A stretch of DNA of 64,000 nucleotides from Pseudoglutamicibacter cumminsii. GTDB lineage: Bacteria > Actinomycetota > Actinomycetes > Actinomycetales > Micrococcaceae. Positions within the stretch are counted from its first letter, which is position 1. Each line of letters starts with the position of its first letter. Positions 7,488-16,900 of the stretch are shown here, in pieces. Where the stretch lies: NCBI RefSeq assembly GCF_016907775.1, contig NZ_JAFBCO010000001.1, forward strand, positions 1-64,000. Reading direction: 5' to 3'. The notes below the pieces were generated by a model, which saw only the letters and a program-made list of their open reading frames with translations, had not been told where the DNA came from and ran no database searches. Both the position numbers and the translations under genes were made by a program.

Positions 7488-9083
7488 CTATGCTTTCATG
7501 CCGGGGCCACGATGGCCGGCGTCACCAGTCGAACCGGCGCCTGCGGCCTGGACGATCGGCACAGCCTGCGTTGGGGCTTCCATGTGGTGGAAGCCTGCGA
7601 GCTCCTTTTCACCAGGTGCTGGAGTGAGCAGGGAAACCACTACCGCGAGTACGAGGCAGGTCAGGAAGCCTGGAACGATCTCGTACAGCGGCTCGGAGAG
7701 TGCACCACCCAGGGTGGAGAGCGTTGTGCTCTTGCTCCAGACGAACGCGACGGTCGCGCCACCAACGATGCCCGCCATCGCGCCCCAGTTGGTGAGGCGC
7801 TTCCAGTAGAGGCTGAGCACCACAACAGGACCGAATGCGGAACCGAAGCCGGCCCATGCGAATGCGACGAGGCCGAGCACGGTCGCGTTTTCTTCCAGCG
7901 CGAGGAATGCAGCGATGATCGCGACGATCAGAACGGCGACGCGGCCCAGCCACAGCTTCGTGGTCTTGGACATGCCTGGCTTGAACACCAGTGCGAGGTC
8001 CTCAACGAGCGCCGAGGAGGTCACCACGAGCTGGGAGGAGATGGTCGACATGATCGCGGCGAGAACCGCTGCGAGCACGAAACCTGCCAGCAGTGACGGC
8101 ATGAGGTTCTGAGCGAGGTCGAGGACCACGGTCTCAGCGCTCTTGGCGTCAGTGAGCTGCTTGTCCTGGTTGAGGTTGAAGTATGCGATACCGGCCATCG
8201 AGGTCACGATGACGCCGATCACGGAGAGCACCATCCAGCCGACACCGATTGCGGCACCCCAGCGGGCGTCGCGGGAAGAACGCAGAGCCATGAAGCGGAT
8301 GATGATGTGTGGCTGGCCGAAGTAGCCGAGGCCCCATGCGGCCGCGGATACGGCGCCGACGATGGTGCCGCCCTTCATGAGGGAGCCGAAGTCTGGGTTG
8401 ACGCTGAGAACACCGTCGATGACCTGCTGTGGGCCGCCAACGGAGATCACGGCGAGAACTGGGACGATGAGGAGGGCCGCAAGCATGATGAGGCCCTGGA
8501 CGGTGTCGGTGTAGGTTGCGCCGAGGAAGCCGCCGAACATCGTGTAGGCGAGCGTGATGCCTGCGACGAGCAGCATACCGGTCAGGTAGCTGCCGTTGAA
8601 CGCAGACTGGAAGAACTTACCGCCAGCAGTCATGCCGGAGGATACGTAGAAGGTGAAGAACACCAGGATCACGATGCCGGAGACGATACGCAGGATGCGG
8701 GACTTATCGCCGAGGCGGTTTTCGAAGTAGCTCGGGATGGTGATGGAGTCGTTGGTGACTTCGGTGAAGCGGCGCAGGCGTGGCGCTACGAAGATCCAGT
8801 TGAGTGCCGCACCGATGGTGAGGCCGATCGCCATCCATGCCTGGAACATACCCATCATGTACAGGGCGCCAGGCAAGCCCATCATGAGCCAGCCGGACAT
8901 GTCAGACGCGCCGGCGCTGAGTGCCGCGGTGAATGGGTGCAGGCGGCGGCCGCCGAGCATGTAGTCGTCGCCGTCGTCAGTTTTCTTGAAAGCGTAGTAG
9001 CCGATCAAGAGCATCGCTATGAAGTAAATGATGACGGCGATGAGTTTATATGAGCCGTCAGGACCCAATCCGAATAAGTCCAT
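7488..9083 (-). CDS. putP: Sodium/proline symporter PutP
   Basis: 531 residues of the sodium:solute symporter (SSS) family with about 13 membrane segments. The family shape is clear: a GGRRLHPFTAALSAGASDMSG-type N-terminal sodium-site region, SSGMTAGGKFF, a central TISSQLVVTSSALVEDL, and WAGFGSAFGPVVVLSLYWKR. The start ATG at 9083 has a strong CGGAGGAA site. The protein imports proline with sodium for nutrition or osmoprotection. The cytoplasmic tail (after LTPAP) is longer and of low similarity. Confidence 0.93.
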   Translation of the reverse strand: MDLFGLGPDGSYKLIAVIIYFIAMLLIGYYAFKKTDDGDDYMLGGRRLHPFTAALSAGASDMSGWLMMGLPGALYMMGMFQAWMAIGLTIGAALNWIFVAPRLRRFTEVTNDSITIPSYFENRLGDKSRILRIVSGIVILVFFTFYVSSGMTAGGKFFQSAFNGSYLTGMLLVAGITLAYTMFGGFLGATYTDTVQGLIMLAALLIVPVLAVISVGGPQQVIDGVLSVNPDFGSLMKGGTIVGAVSAAAWGLGYFGQPHIIIRFMALRSSRDARWGAAIGVGWMVLSVIGVIVTSMAGIAYFNLNQDKQLTDAKSAETVVLDLAQNLMPSLLAGFVLAAVLAAIMSTISSQLVVTSSALVEDLALVFKPGMSKTTKLWLGRVAVLIVAIIAAFLALEENATVLGLVAFAWAGFGSAFGPVVVLSLYWKRLTNWGAMAGIVGGATVAFVWSKSTTLSTLGGALSEPLYEIVPGFLTCLVLAVVVSLLTPAPGEKELAGFHHMEAPTQAVPIVQAAGAGSTGDAGHRGPGMKA

Positions 9084-9578
9084 GTGTTCCTCCGGTTTAT
9101 CCTCTCGTCATGCTTGATGCATCGGGTTTTATTCCGTTGGTGACTGGACAGACGAGTCATCGTTTCCGGACAACCGTCCAGCAGCCTTTGACAATATTTC
9201 CAATGTTCAGTTCTCAGCGTCCGCACTTCAAGAAGCACTTGCGCTGAGGCCAATGAGCTACCTTACAGTCATTGCGTTAATGATGCACGCTCATTTGTTG
9301 TATTTGATCCTGACATTCCTCAATCGTTGAGAGATAGACTTTAGTTTTGATGAATCTTGCTATCCACTGATCTTGTTTAGTAGGTCTTTAAACCCCGCTT
9401 TAGATAGGCCTCGCCTTCCTGAATAATTTTCGTGATATGCGACACACTACCGCTATTCTGGGCACTTTCGAGTGTTGCCCCCGCGTTGCGAGATGCTTTA
9501 TCCCTCGGAAACTTGTACAAGTCCGGATTGTTTCATCAGCTTCTCAGAGTTCCTGCTCTTCATGCCTATGGTCCCCTT
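9084..9578. other. AT-rich intergenic region upstream of putP and the lipoprotein gene
   Basis: About 495 bases without a credible gene. It is visibly richer in A and T than the rest of the window, especially 9250-9440, and contains a short hairpin (ctcaatcgttgag). It must hold divergent promoters for putP (-) and the lipoprotein gene (+). No convincing -35/-10 pair or operator could be fixed by eye. Confidence 0.5.
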
Positions 9579-10294
9579 ATGAAGAAAACTGGATCAGTGG
9601 CAGCATTTTCCACTTTCGTAGCATTTTCCCTTGTACTGGGCCTGTCCGCTTGCAGCTCCGAGAGCAAACAAGGGCACTCCCCCGACACTCCAGCTCCAGA
9701 AAACTCGGCCACTGAAACTTCAGCTTGGAATGACCCATTCTTTAGTGTTTCACCGGAGAATCCAGCTTCTGACTTTAACGACCCCTTTGCGACCTATTCA
9801 TTTGAGGACTCCGCTACAGATTCTGCAGACGATTTTGCTGATCTAGCGCAAGAGGACGACAACAGGGTCGAAACACACAACGTCGGAGTTGTAATCAAAT
9901 CGCCGTCTGCCAACATCAGCGTGAAGAAAATCGAAAGCAGCAAATCGATTCAAGGCACCTATGGGCGCACTATCAAAAAAAGAAAGGCAAGAAACTGTGG
10001 CTCCTGGAAATCAAGTGGAAAAACAATCTAAATCAAGCCGCGCGAAGCGCATGCGGTGGGCCGCGCTATGTCTCCCTTCGCGTCTACGACATCAACGGTG
10101 TCGAAATGCTGAGAGATGATGACTCTACTTTCATTAGTGGAAACGACTGTTCAACTGGCCTCATGAAGGATGAATCCGGCACCTGGCTCACGGCTTGTCA
10201 CGGTAGGGACGAAAAGTTTGGCTGGGCAACATTCATCGAACGTAACGGCGAGGAATCGTATGTCACCCTCGACCCAGATCTTAAACTGCAATGA
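9579..10294 (+). pseudogene. Frameshifted putative lipoprotein
   Basis: ATG at 9579 opens a typical lipoprotein signal: MKKTG, a hydrophobic stretch, then the lipobox LSAC followed by SS. An acidic, Ser/Asp/Pro-rich region follows, then VGVVIKSPSANISVKKIES. At a run of seven A (9975-9981) the frame ends 16 codons later at 10031. The frame one base back continues without a stop (YQKKKGKKLWLLEIKWKN ... TLDPDLKLQ) to 10294 and looks like the natural continuation: Lys/Trp-rich strand, then CGGPRYVSLRVYD. Together they would encode about 238 residues. It could be a real indel, a sequence error in the A-run, or slippage. The family is not recognised; it is probably surface-anchored. Confidence 0.6.
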
Positions 10295-10482
10295 GTGACG
10301 GATGAATGATCGTTCGGCGAACACCATTTAATTAGCACTTCATAGGAGGAAGCGAGCGTAGGTCGAAGGCTAGGTTCGGTTCGGACTCTTTTCAGAGGCC
10401 ACGAATTACGGAGCCTAGAACGCTCCAGGGTAAACAGCACTCCGGACCCGGTGTTAAATCCGGCGCATTAGAATTGAGATTC

Positions 10483-10941
10483 ATGACCCCAGCTTCCAAT
10501 CTGCCGCTCTCCCAGTTGCGTGATGAGTGTCAGCAGTTCATCGAGGATCGTTTTCCTGCAGACCAGCCCTATATGGGGGCGGCCGCCATGCTGCTAGCAG
10601 ATGGCACTGTTTTGGCCGGGACAGCGCCTGAGGTCGCCAACTCTGGGGTTGCGTTATGTCATGAGACGGAACCATATTGCGCCGCCTACCGTTTGGATCA
10701 GCGCATCGTCGCGTCAATTTGTCTTTCACGCCTCGTCGATGGCCGCTATCTCGTACTGAGTCCCTGCGGCATCTGCCGCGAACGCTTGGCTGTCCACGGA
10801 CCCGATGTGATGGTTGCTACGGCAGACCCTGCCGACCCCACGGTTCCCGTGTGGAAGAAATTGAAGGACGTTCATCTCGCCTACTGGCCTACCCCGTTCA
10901 TGAAACCGGGCGAGGCAGCCGGCTGGCTGCAGCACGGCTGA
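10483..10941 (+). CDS. Cytidine-deaminase-like protein
   Basis: 152 residues from ATG 10483 (a TTG three codons upstream is possible). Catalytic motifs of the zinc cytidine deaminase fold are present: C-H-E in ALCHETEPYCAA (His ligand and catalytic Glu) and SPCGICRERL (the PCxxC zinc pair). Length and motif spacing fit the small cytidine/blasticidin-S deaminase group rather than the tRNA or dCMP deaminases. Substrate unknown; a nucleoside salvage or antibiotic-inactivating role is possible but not shown. Confidence 0.8.
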   Translation: MTPASNLPLSQLRDECQQFIEDRFPADQPYMGAAAMLLADGTVLAGTAPEVANSGVALCHETEPYCAAYRLDQRIVASICLSRLVDGRYLVLSPCGICRERLAVHGPDVMVATADPADPTVPVWKKLKDVHLAYWPTPFMKPGEAAGWLQHG

Positions 10942-10949
10942 GAGTAAAG

Positions 10950-11357
10950 ATGTTCGAAGCTGATACGAGGCCTTTAGAAGTGTATTGCTGGGCAGACGGT
11001 AGCGGGTTTGGATGGAAGTCCCCCGGGGCTGCTTTATTTCCCGAGACCGGTTATTTCGATGAGTGCCCTTTTCTCACAGTGGATGTCGATGTCGCTGGCA
11101 GGATCGTCGATGTTGGCTTCGCGCTGGACCTAACTGACGGGGAACCCGTGAAAGACATCCGGTGCCGTATTGAACGGCACTGCAACGACGCGGCGATGAG
11201 CTGGGAGATGACTTTCCCACAAGGAACTCTTCTGACCTGTCATGCCGACGAGACCTGGAAAGCCGCGGGCTCGTTGGCAGAAACCTTGAGCGCCAGCCTG
11301 ACCCCACACGGCGACATGCTGACAGTGGCCATCACGTCACGAAAACTTCAGGCATAA
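10950..11357 (+). CDS. Hypothetical protein
   Basis: 135 residues starting at ATG 10950, eight bases after the deaminase stop, so likely in one operon with it. It has a soluble, mainly beta-like pattern (LEVYCWADGSGFGWKSPG, LTVDVDVAGRIVDVGFALD) and no signal peptide or membrane segment. No family was recognised. It ends just before the tmRNA terminator, which faces it from the other strand. Confidence 0.55.
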   Translation: MFEADTRPLEVYCWADGSGFGWKSPGAALFPETGYFDECPFLTVDVDVAGRIVDVGFALDLTDGEPVKDIRCRIERHCNDAAMSWEMTFPQGTLLTCHADETWKAAGSLAETLSASLTPHGDMLTVAITSRKLQA

Positions 11358-11368
11358 AACGGGCATAG

Positions 11369-11423
11369 AAAAAGGACCCGGTGAACTCTCCTGCGCAAGA
11401 GCACAAGAGAGTTCACCAGGTCC
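11369..11423 (-). terminator. Intrinsic terminator of tmRNA copy 1
   Basis: On the minus strand, GGACCTGGTGAACTCTC and its complement (one C-A mismatch) form a 17-bp stem around a 16-base loop, followed by five T. It starts seven bases after the CCA end of tmRNA copy 1. It may also end the + strand transcript from 10483-11357. Confidence 0.85.
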
Positions 11424-11429
11424 CCAAAG

Positions 11430-11816
11430 TGGTGGAGGCGGCGAGAATCGAACTCGCGTCCGATGTGGTGTTGCCAGGACTTCTCCGGGCGCAGCACTGT
11501 TTCAGGGCTTCTCACTCCCAGAGACCATCACCAGTGCAAGTGGCCTGTGGTTACCCTGTGGACTCAGCCGCTAAAAATGTCGCGGACACGCTCACGGCAA
11601 GCGTGCCCACCAGTGGCTATCTAGCTGACGTCAGACAACCGGAGCGATAGCAACCCCGGGCTGACGGACTCGGTCACTGCAATTAGGCAGCGAGAGCGAA
11701 GTCAGTGCGCTTAGATTCGGCACTTATTAGTTTGCAGAGAACGTTAACGAGATGACTCTACATTCTCGGCCCGCTTCCCCTGTCGCGACTCACATCGTCG
11801 AAACCAAGTCGCCCCC
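11430..11816 (-). ncRNA. ssrA: tmRNA, copy 1 (structurally sound copy)
   Basis: About 387 nt. The 5' end GGGGGCGACUUGGUUUCGAC and the 3' end GUUCGAUUCUCGCCGCCUCC-ACCA are the two halves of the tRNA-Ala-like domain. The acceptor stem GGGGGCG/CGCCUCC pairs throughout and has the G3-U70 pair read by alanyl-tRNA synthetase. CCA is encoded. The tag frame (11683-11721) encodes AESKRTDFALAA and a stop. tmRNA with SmpB frees stalled ribosomes and tags the product for proteolysis. This copy is followed by a good terminator but preceded only by a fragment of smpB. Confidence 0.95.
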
Positions 11817-12127
11817 GTATTCAGTTATCCCACCCACACAACTGACGGAACCCGCAAGCATCAGATACTCGCGTGTCAGTTGCCTCAGTGGGCTGAACGA
11901 TGCACTCACCGCAATGAGTGCAGATAACCATGTTACACGACGCCCGCACGGCGGTTACGCGAACGCAACGCACGCAATGCCTCACGGTTGTCCTGCTTCT
12001 CCTTTAAGGCGTGGCGCTTATCCCACTCCTTCTTACCGCGAGCCAACGCGATCTCAAGCTTGGCGCGGCCCTCCTTGAAATACAGGCTCAACGGCACGAT
12101 CGTGAACCCCGCCTTCATCAACACGGC
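11432..12127. repeat. Left direct repeat: tmRNA plus smpB 3' end
   Basis: About 696 bases that recur at 22249-22944 in the same orientation. By eye, about 5 differences fall within the tmRNA part and about 20 within the spacer and smpB part, plus a one-base indel near the right end. Similarity stops abruptly at 12127, inside the smpB reading frame, and on the left at the tmRNA acceptor end. Confidence 0.93.
11933..12127 (-). pseudogene. smpB: Truncated smpB remnant
   Basis: Carries only the last 60 or so codons of smpB ([20 protein letters not shown] to the C-terminus RRAGVV). An extra T near 12115 shifts the frame relative to the intact copy, and beyond 12127 the sequence is unrelated. The N-terminal OB-barrel half is missing, so it cannot make a working SmpB. 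An ATG at 12124 allows a 63-residue ORF, but this is incidental. Confidence 0.9.
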
Positions 12128-12331
12128 GAATGGGGGTCCGATGCTCGTGACCTACTCGTGATAGCACGCACTAACCCATATCCGCGAGCACTTCTCTGAA
12201 ACCAGGCTGCTGAAGACGAGCCGTAGATATTGTGGCCTGTAACCAAGGTGAAATCCTGACCTGATCCCTTTTAGGTCCATTCATTATGTGAGTCCATCAA
12301 TCCCGTATTGTCGGGGAGACTGGATTACAGG

Positions 12332-12818
12332 ATGAGTACTCAACGAAAGCGCCACACGCCGGAGTAGATTGTCCGGAAGCTTAGCCCAGCAGATCGCTTC
12401 CTGGCAGAAGGCAAGACCGTGGCTGATGTGTGCCGCGAGCTGGAAGCGGCTGAGCAAACGTATTATCGGTGGCCCAATCAATATGGCGGTATGAAAGCCG
12501 ATCATGTTAAGGGACTCAAGGAACTTGAGAAGCAAAACGCCACGCTGAAACGGTTACTGGCTTAAACTGAGTTGGAAAAGACTGCGTTGAAAGAGCTTGC
12601 GGAGGGATACTTCTAGGCCCAGGCAGACGTCGCGCTGCCACGGCTCACTTACTCAGGTCGTTTTCGATAAGTGAGCACAAGTCGTGATCGGAGACTGAAA
12701 ACACCGATACAATCATGACCGTAGGCATTCATCGCTGGGATACCTGTCACCTGACGACTATGCTCAAATCTACACCCACGCAAGAGAGCAAATAGACTCA
12801 CATATCGCCTGGACCTAA
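12332..12818 (+). mobile_element. IS3-family insertion sequence remnant
   Basis: Three pieces of one transposase locus. (1) An OrfA-like HTH protein from ATG 12332 to TAG 12616: MSTQRKRHTPE, stop, IVRKL ... CRELEAAEQTYYRW ... ELEKQNATLKRLLA, stop, with a second in-frame stop before the end. (2) An OrfB N-terminal piece at about 12618-12690 (PGRRRAATAHLLRSFSISE). (3) The OrfB C-terminus at about 12705-12818 (RRHSSLGYLSPDDYAQIY). The catalytic DDE core is deleted. No terminal repeats were found. It marks the left side of the island as a site of past transposition. Confidence 0.85.
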
Positions 12819-12900
12819 ACACGGGGCGGCTCATGCGGCGAAGACGTGTGGGCCTGGAACGACTGAGGGCACTCAGCCCTAGAGCTTAAAGCAGGAGAAT

Positions 12901-13866
12901 ATGGAGCGGCACTCTCACGGGAGCGGTCAGGCGGACACAGAGGATGCTAACCGTAACTACGATCACATGCCAACACCGCCCAGCAGGCGCAGCAAGCGGA
13001 CGAAGAAGCGAAAGGGCATCAATGGCAATGCCCTTATCGCCTTCGTACTGGTGGTCGTCGGTTTGGGGGTGCTGCTCTACCCTGTTGCAGCCACCCAGTG
13101 GAACAATTTTCAGCAGCGGCGCGCAGCTGATGAGTATTCGCAGTTGGAAAAGAAGGCTTCGCCCGAGGCTCTGAACACGGCCTGGGATGATGCACACACC
13201 TACAACGCGGCCTTGGGCCAGATCAGCGTTCAAGATACGTGGACAACTTCGGATGACGAAGATTCACCCGAGTACAAGCGCTATGAAAAGTACCTGTCGG
13301 TGCTGTCGGAAACGGATGCTCTGGGTAGGGTCGTCATTCCGTCTATCAATTCTGATCTGCCGATTTACCACGGGACGTCGGAAAAGGCCCTCACCCGAGG
13401 TGCCGGTCACCTGTACGGCACGGACTTCCCTGTGGGCGGCAAGGGTGAGGGCGAGGGGCGGCATTCTGCTCTGTCGGCTCACACGGGCCTGCAGGATGCG
13501 ACGATGTGGGACAACCTCGAAAAGGTGCAGAAGGGCGATACTTTCTACATTGCGGTCAGCGGTAAGAAGCTGAAATACGAGGTCGACGATATCCGGGTTG
13601 TTGATCCTTCGGACACCAGTTCTATCAGACGGGAAGAGGGCAAGGATCTCGTCACGCTCATCACGTGTACGCCATATGGCATTAACACGCACCGTCTGCT
13701 GGTAACAGGGCACCGGGTTCCTATGGACCCCAGTGACGATTCTGTTTTCGATGGTTCCGGTATGCAGTGGCAGTGGTGGATGTGGGCGATTCTTGCGGCG
13801 GCCGCGGTCATTGTTCTGATGCTGGTCTACTGGTGGCGCAAATCGACCAGGGCCGGCAAGAACTGA
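12901..13866 (+). CDS. Class C sortase (pilin polymerase type), second copy
   Basis: 321 residues with GCAGGAGAAT just before the ATG; ATG 12968 is an alternative. One N-terminal membrane anchor (about 45-65) and one near the C-terminus (VIVLMLVYWW), the class C topology. Catalytic elements: His in SAHTGL, Cys in TLITCTPYG, Arg in HRLLVTGHR. In class C sortases an N-terminal lid with Asp-Pro-aromatic covers the site; the aligned position here reads DTW instead of DPW. It is similar throughout to the sortase at 17880-18842 but on the opposite strand with no pilin next to it. Role: crosslinking pilins, or housekeeping attachment of pili. Confidence 0.92.
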   Translation: MERHSHGSGQADTEDANRNYDHMPTPPSRRSKRTKKRKGINGNALIAFVLVVVGLGVLLYPVAATQWNNFQQRRAADEYSQLEKKASPEALNTAWDDAHTYNAALGQISVQDTWTTSDDEDSPEYKRYEKYLSVLSETDALGRVVIPSINSDLPIYHGTSEKALTRGAGHLYGTDFPVGGKGEGEGRHSALSAHTGLQDATMWDNLEKVQKGDTFYIAVSGKKLKYEVDDIRVVDPSDTSSIRREEGKDLVTLITCTPYGINTHRLLVTGHRVPMDPSDDSVFDGSGMQWQWWMWAILAAAAVIVLMLVYWWRKSTRAGKN

Positions 13867-13882
13867 CCAGGTTCAGCTGAAC

Positions 13883-13920
13883 ATTGAGGCCCGCACCCCT
13901 GTTAGGGTGCGGGCCTCAAT
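13883..13920. terminator. Bidirectional terminator between sortase 2 and the pilus operon
   Basis: A 16-bp perfect stem attgaggcccgcaccc and its complement around ctgtta, with T-rich sequence on the + side. It separates the + strand sortase from the end of the - strand pilus operon. Confidence 0.9.
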
Positions 13921-13979
13921 TATTGTCGGCGTACGGTTTGGGATGCCTTGGCGCAGACCGTCAGAATTGCGGCTGCGCG

Positions 13980-16900
13980 TCAGGCGCGCCTGCGGTACAT
14001 CAGCAGTGCACCGGCTGCGACGATAGCCAGACCGCCGGCTGCCCACCAGACCACACCGTTGCCGCCGGTCTTGGGGAGCGTTCCGGACGCGGTATCGACA
14101 ACCGTCAGGATCATCGCCTCGCCCGTGCCGCTTGTTGTGATCAGACCGTTGCTCGTACCAGCCGAAATCGTGTATTTCTCGGTGTTCTGATCCATTGCGA
14201 TTTCGAACTTGACAGGGTGCGGCAGCAGGTTCAGACCCTTCGGCGCTTTGGTTTCCACGAGGAAGAACGTGCCGGTTGTCTTGACCTCAATCGATTCCTG
14301 GCCAGGCTTGATGGTGTACAGCGGTTTTCCAGCGCTGTAGTCAGGCTTGCCGTCCTTAGCCGGGTAGATCTCAAAGGTCGCGCCGCCCAGTCCTGGCATT
14401 TCTGTGATCTTGCCGTCCTTATACTGGGCCTTTTTGAAGGTCAGCTTTCCTTTCGCTTCCGGCGTCTTGTAGTTGTCAACCACACACGACACACGTGACA
14501 GCTTCTTGTCCTTTTCACTCATGTTCACGGTGAAGCCGAACTCGCCGACGTTCTGGACTGGAATCTGTACGGTGTTGCCTTCACGAGTTTCGTGGCAGAC
14601 AGCGTTGGCATTGTCGCGTTTGTACAGCGAGTAGCCCGGCTGCTGGCTTTCAACAAGTGTGAGTTTTTGCTCTTCTTCACTTTGGATTCCCCAGCGTGCG
14701 GTGCCTCGGTCTTCGTCCCGCGACGAAGTGACTTTGCGCCACTGCGTGACGAGTGAACCATTTCCGGGATCAATGACCTTTTGACCGTTAGCCGACAGGG
14801 TGAACTCCCAGCCGGGTTCACCGTCGGACAGAACCTTGCCGTTCTCATCGACGATGCGCTTCTTGACGATTACTTCGCCGTTGCACTTCTTGGTGAGGTC
14901 CTGAGCCATCGACTTCATCTGTGCGGCCAGTTTTCCATAGCCTTCGATGCGAACCGTGTCCCCAGTACCCGAGATGTCTTCACCCATTTGCTTGACGTCA
15001 CGTGTACCGTAGGTCCACCTCGATTGATTGAGAGTGATCGTCTCCTGTCTCCCATTGGGCATACGCTCAAACACTTGCAAGGTCTGGCTGCCTGCCGCGT
15101 CGTACGCCATTTTCAGATTCGCCAAGGTGTCAGTGTTGATGTAATTGGCGTGCAAAGCCTTCGGGTGATCACTTCGAATTTTGTAGTAGATGCCTGGGGC
15201 TTGTCCCGGATCTGCTGTCCAGGCAATGCGTTTGGCGTCTTTGAGCACAAGATCATTCTTTACAACAGGGCGTTGGCTGGTTCGTCCACCAAGCGTCACG
15301 TCAACCATGAGCGGGACAACGCGCGTGCCAGCTTTTTTCAGTTCGTTCGCTGCGGCAATTGCATCGTTGAGTGCACTTGCCTGGACGAACTCTGCACCGA
15401 TTCCCTTGCTTTTTATCGTGCTCGATGTCGTAGGCATACCGTCGGTAATGAAGTACACGACGTCATAGTTCCCAGCTTTGACCTGTTGCAAACCAGCTTG
15501 CCAGTTCGTCCCGCTGTTGCCCGGGTTATAAGCCCAGTTTTCGACGATTTGTTTTGCCTGGTTGACTCCTGCTTCTGTCTGCATGGAAATGTAGGGCGGG
15601 TTGTTGCCAACGGTCGATCCTGCGCCATTCGCTGGAGCGCTACTCGCAAAGTTGTAAATACCGAGCTCTGCGGGGGTGCCTGCGAGAGCATCGATGAAGG
15701 CTTTTGTCGCTTTTTTCGACTCATCGAAACCGTTCGCATTGTCCGCGTGACTCAACGACGTCGACAGGTCAGCGACAACCGCAATGCGCAGGCCACAGAT
15801 CATGGGAATCTGAGGGTTCGCTACGCGCCCGTGCACCCAGTCCGCTCCGTCCGGCGGGGAAATGATGGGTGGGTCAGTGGGATCTGCAGACTTTGTGCCG
15901 TAAGCGTCCAGCTCAACTTCGAGCTTCTTGTTCTGGGCGAGGTTGTTGGTGAATGTGAACACTGCGTCCTTGGGAAGAAACGCCGAGTCGACCTGTTTGC
16001 CGCTCTTCATCGGCACAACGTCCATTGTGATGTAGCCGTTGCCGATTTTGACGTTGCGCTTCTGCAACGTCACACCGTCTTCGATCTTGTCGACCGTCAG
16101 CTGGTAGTGCTGCGGATCGAGGAACGTCGCGTCGGTTTTGATGCGTACCGTGATGTAGTTCAGCTGCGCGTCTTCCCCAGCTTTTGCAGTGAAAGCGTTT
16201 GGCGTATCTGGATTAACCGGATCACTATTCAGTGTGAACCCGTGTCCAGTGGCTGTGAACTTTCGATTTGTGTCGCCAGGCAGTGGCGGCTGGTCGTCCG
16301 AGCAGGTCTTCACTTGACCACTCATGTCGAACGACCATTCAGTTTTTGCTCCAGAAGCAATCTGGTAGCCAGACTGCGCCTTGGCTGTGACCTTGACGGT
16401 GGCCTTCTGCCCTTCATAGAAGTGCTGCCCGACAGACGTCTTCTGGTCTGAGATGTAGTAGTCAACACCCTTTGTGTCGGGAATGTTGATGTACCCCTTC
16501 TCCACACACTGAGCGGCGGTGGCGGGGTCTACTGCCGTCGGTGCTGCCGGCATCACGGTCGTCGGGGCCGGTGTGGGTCCCGGCTCTGGCTCGGTTGGCG
16601 TAGTGGTGCCGCTCAAAGTCCCCTTAGGGGTGATAGCCACCGAACCTTTTACCCTGGGGTAGTTGAACCTCATGTACAGGTCGATCTTGTCACCCTTCTT
16701 CAGGGTGGTGTTCAGACCGCTGACTGTCGTGGAATACGGCAGCTTTTGAGTAGCAGCAAACGTCTCTTTCTTCAGGCTCTTGCCATTGACCAGCAGGACG
16801 TATTCAGCCAAGAAGTAGTTTCCGGTCACGTTGAAATCGAGACTGTTCATCGTTGCGTCAGCATCTACCGTGAACGTGTAGGTGTTCTGAGTAGCGGTGT

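Noticed and set aside
9973-9990. Programmed -1 frameshift at A-AAA-AAG
   Set aside because: The heptamer exists but its codon phase is wrong for standard tandem slippage, and no clear downstream structure was seen; kept only as one possibility beside an indel.
11433-11460. tRNA-like 3' end (T-arm and acceptor) on the minus strand
   Set aside because: Looks like a tRNA end but belongs to tmRNA; the full 387-nt structure and tag frame are present.
14781-16451. 556-codon open frame opposite the tip adhesin
   Set aside because: The minus-strand frame has signal peptide, MIDAS residues and LPKTG anchor; the + strand frame has no recognisable domain.
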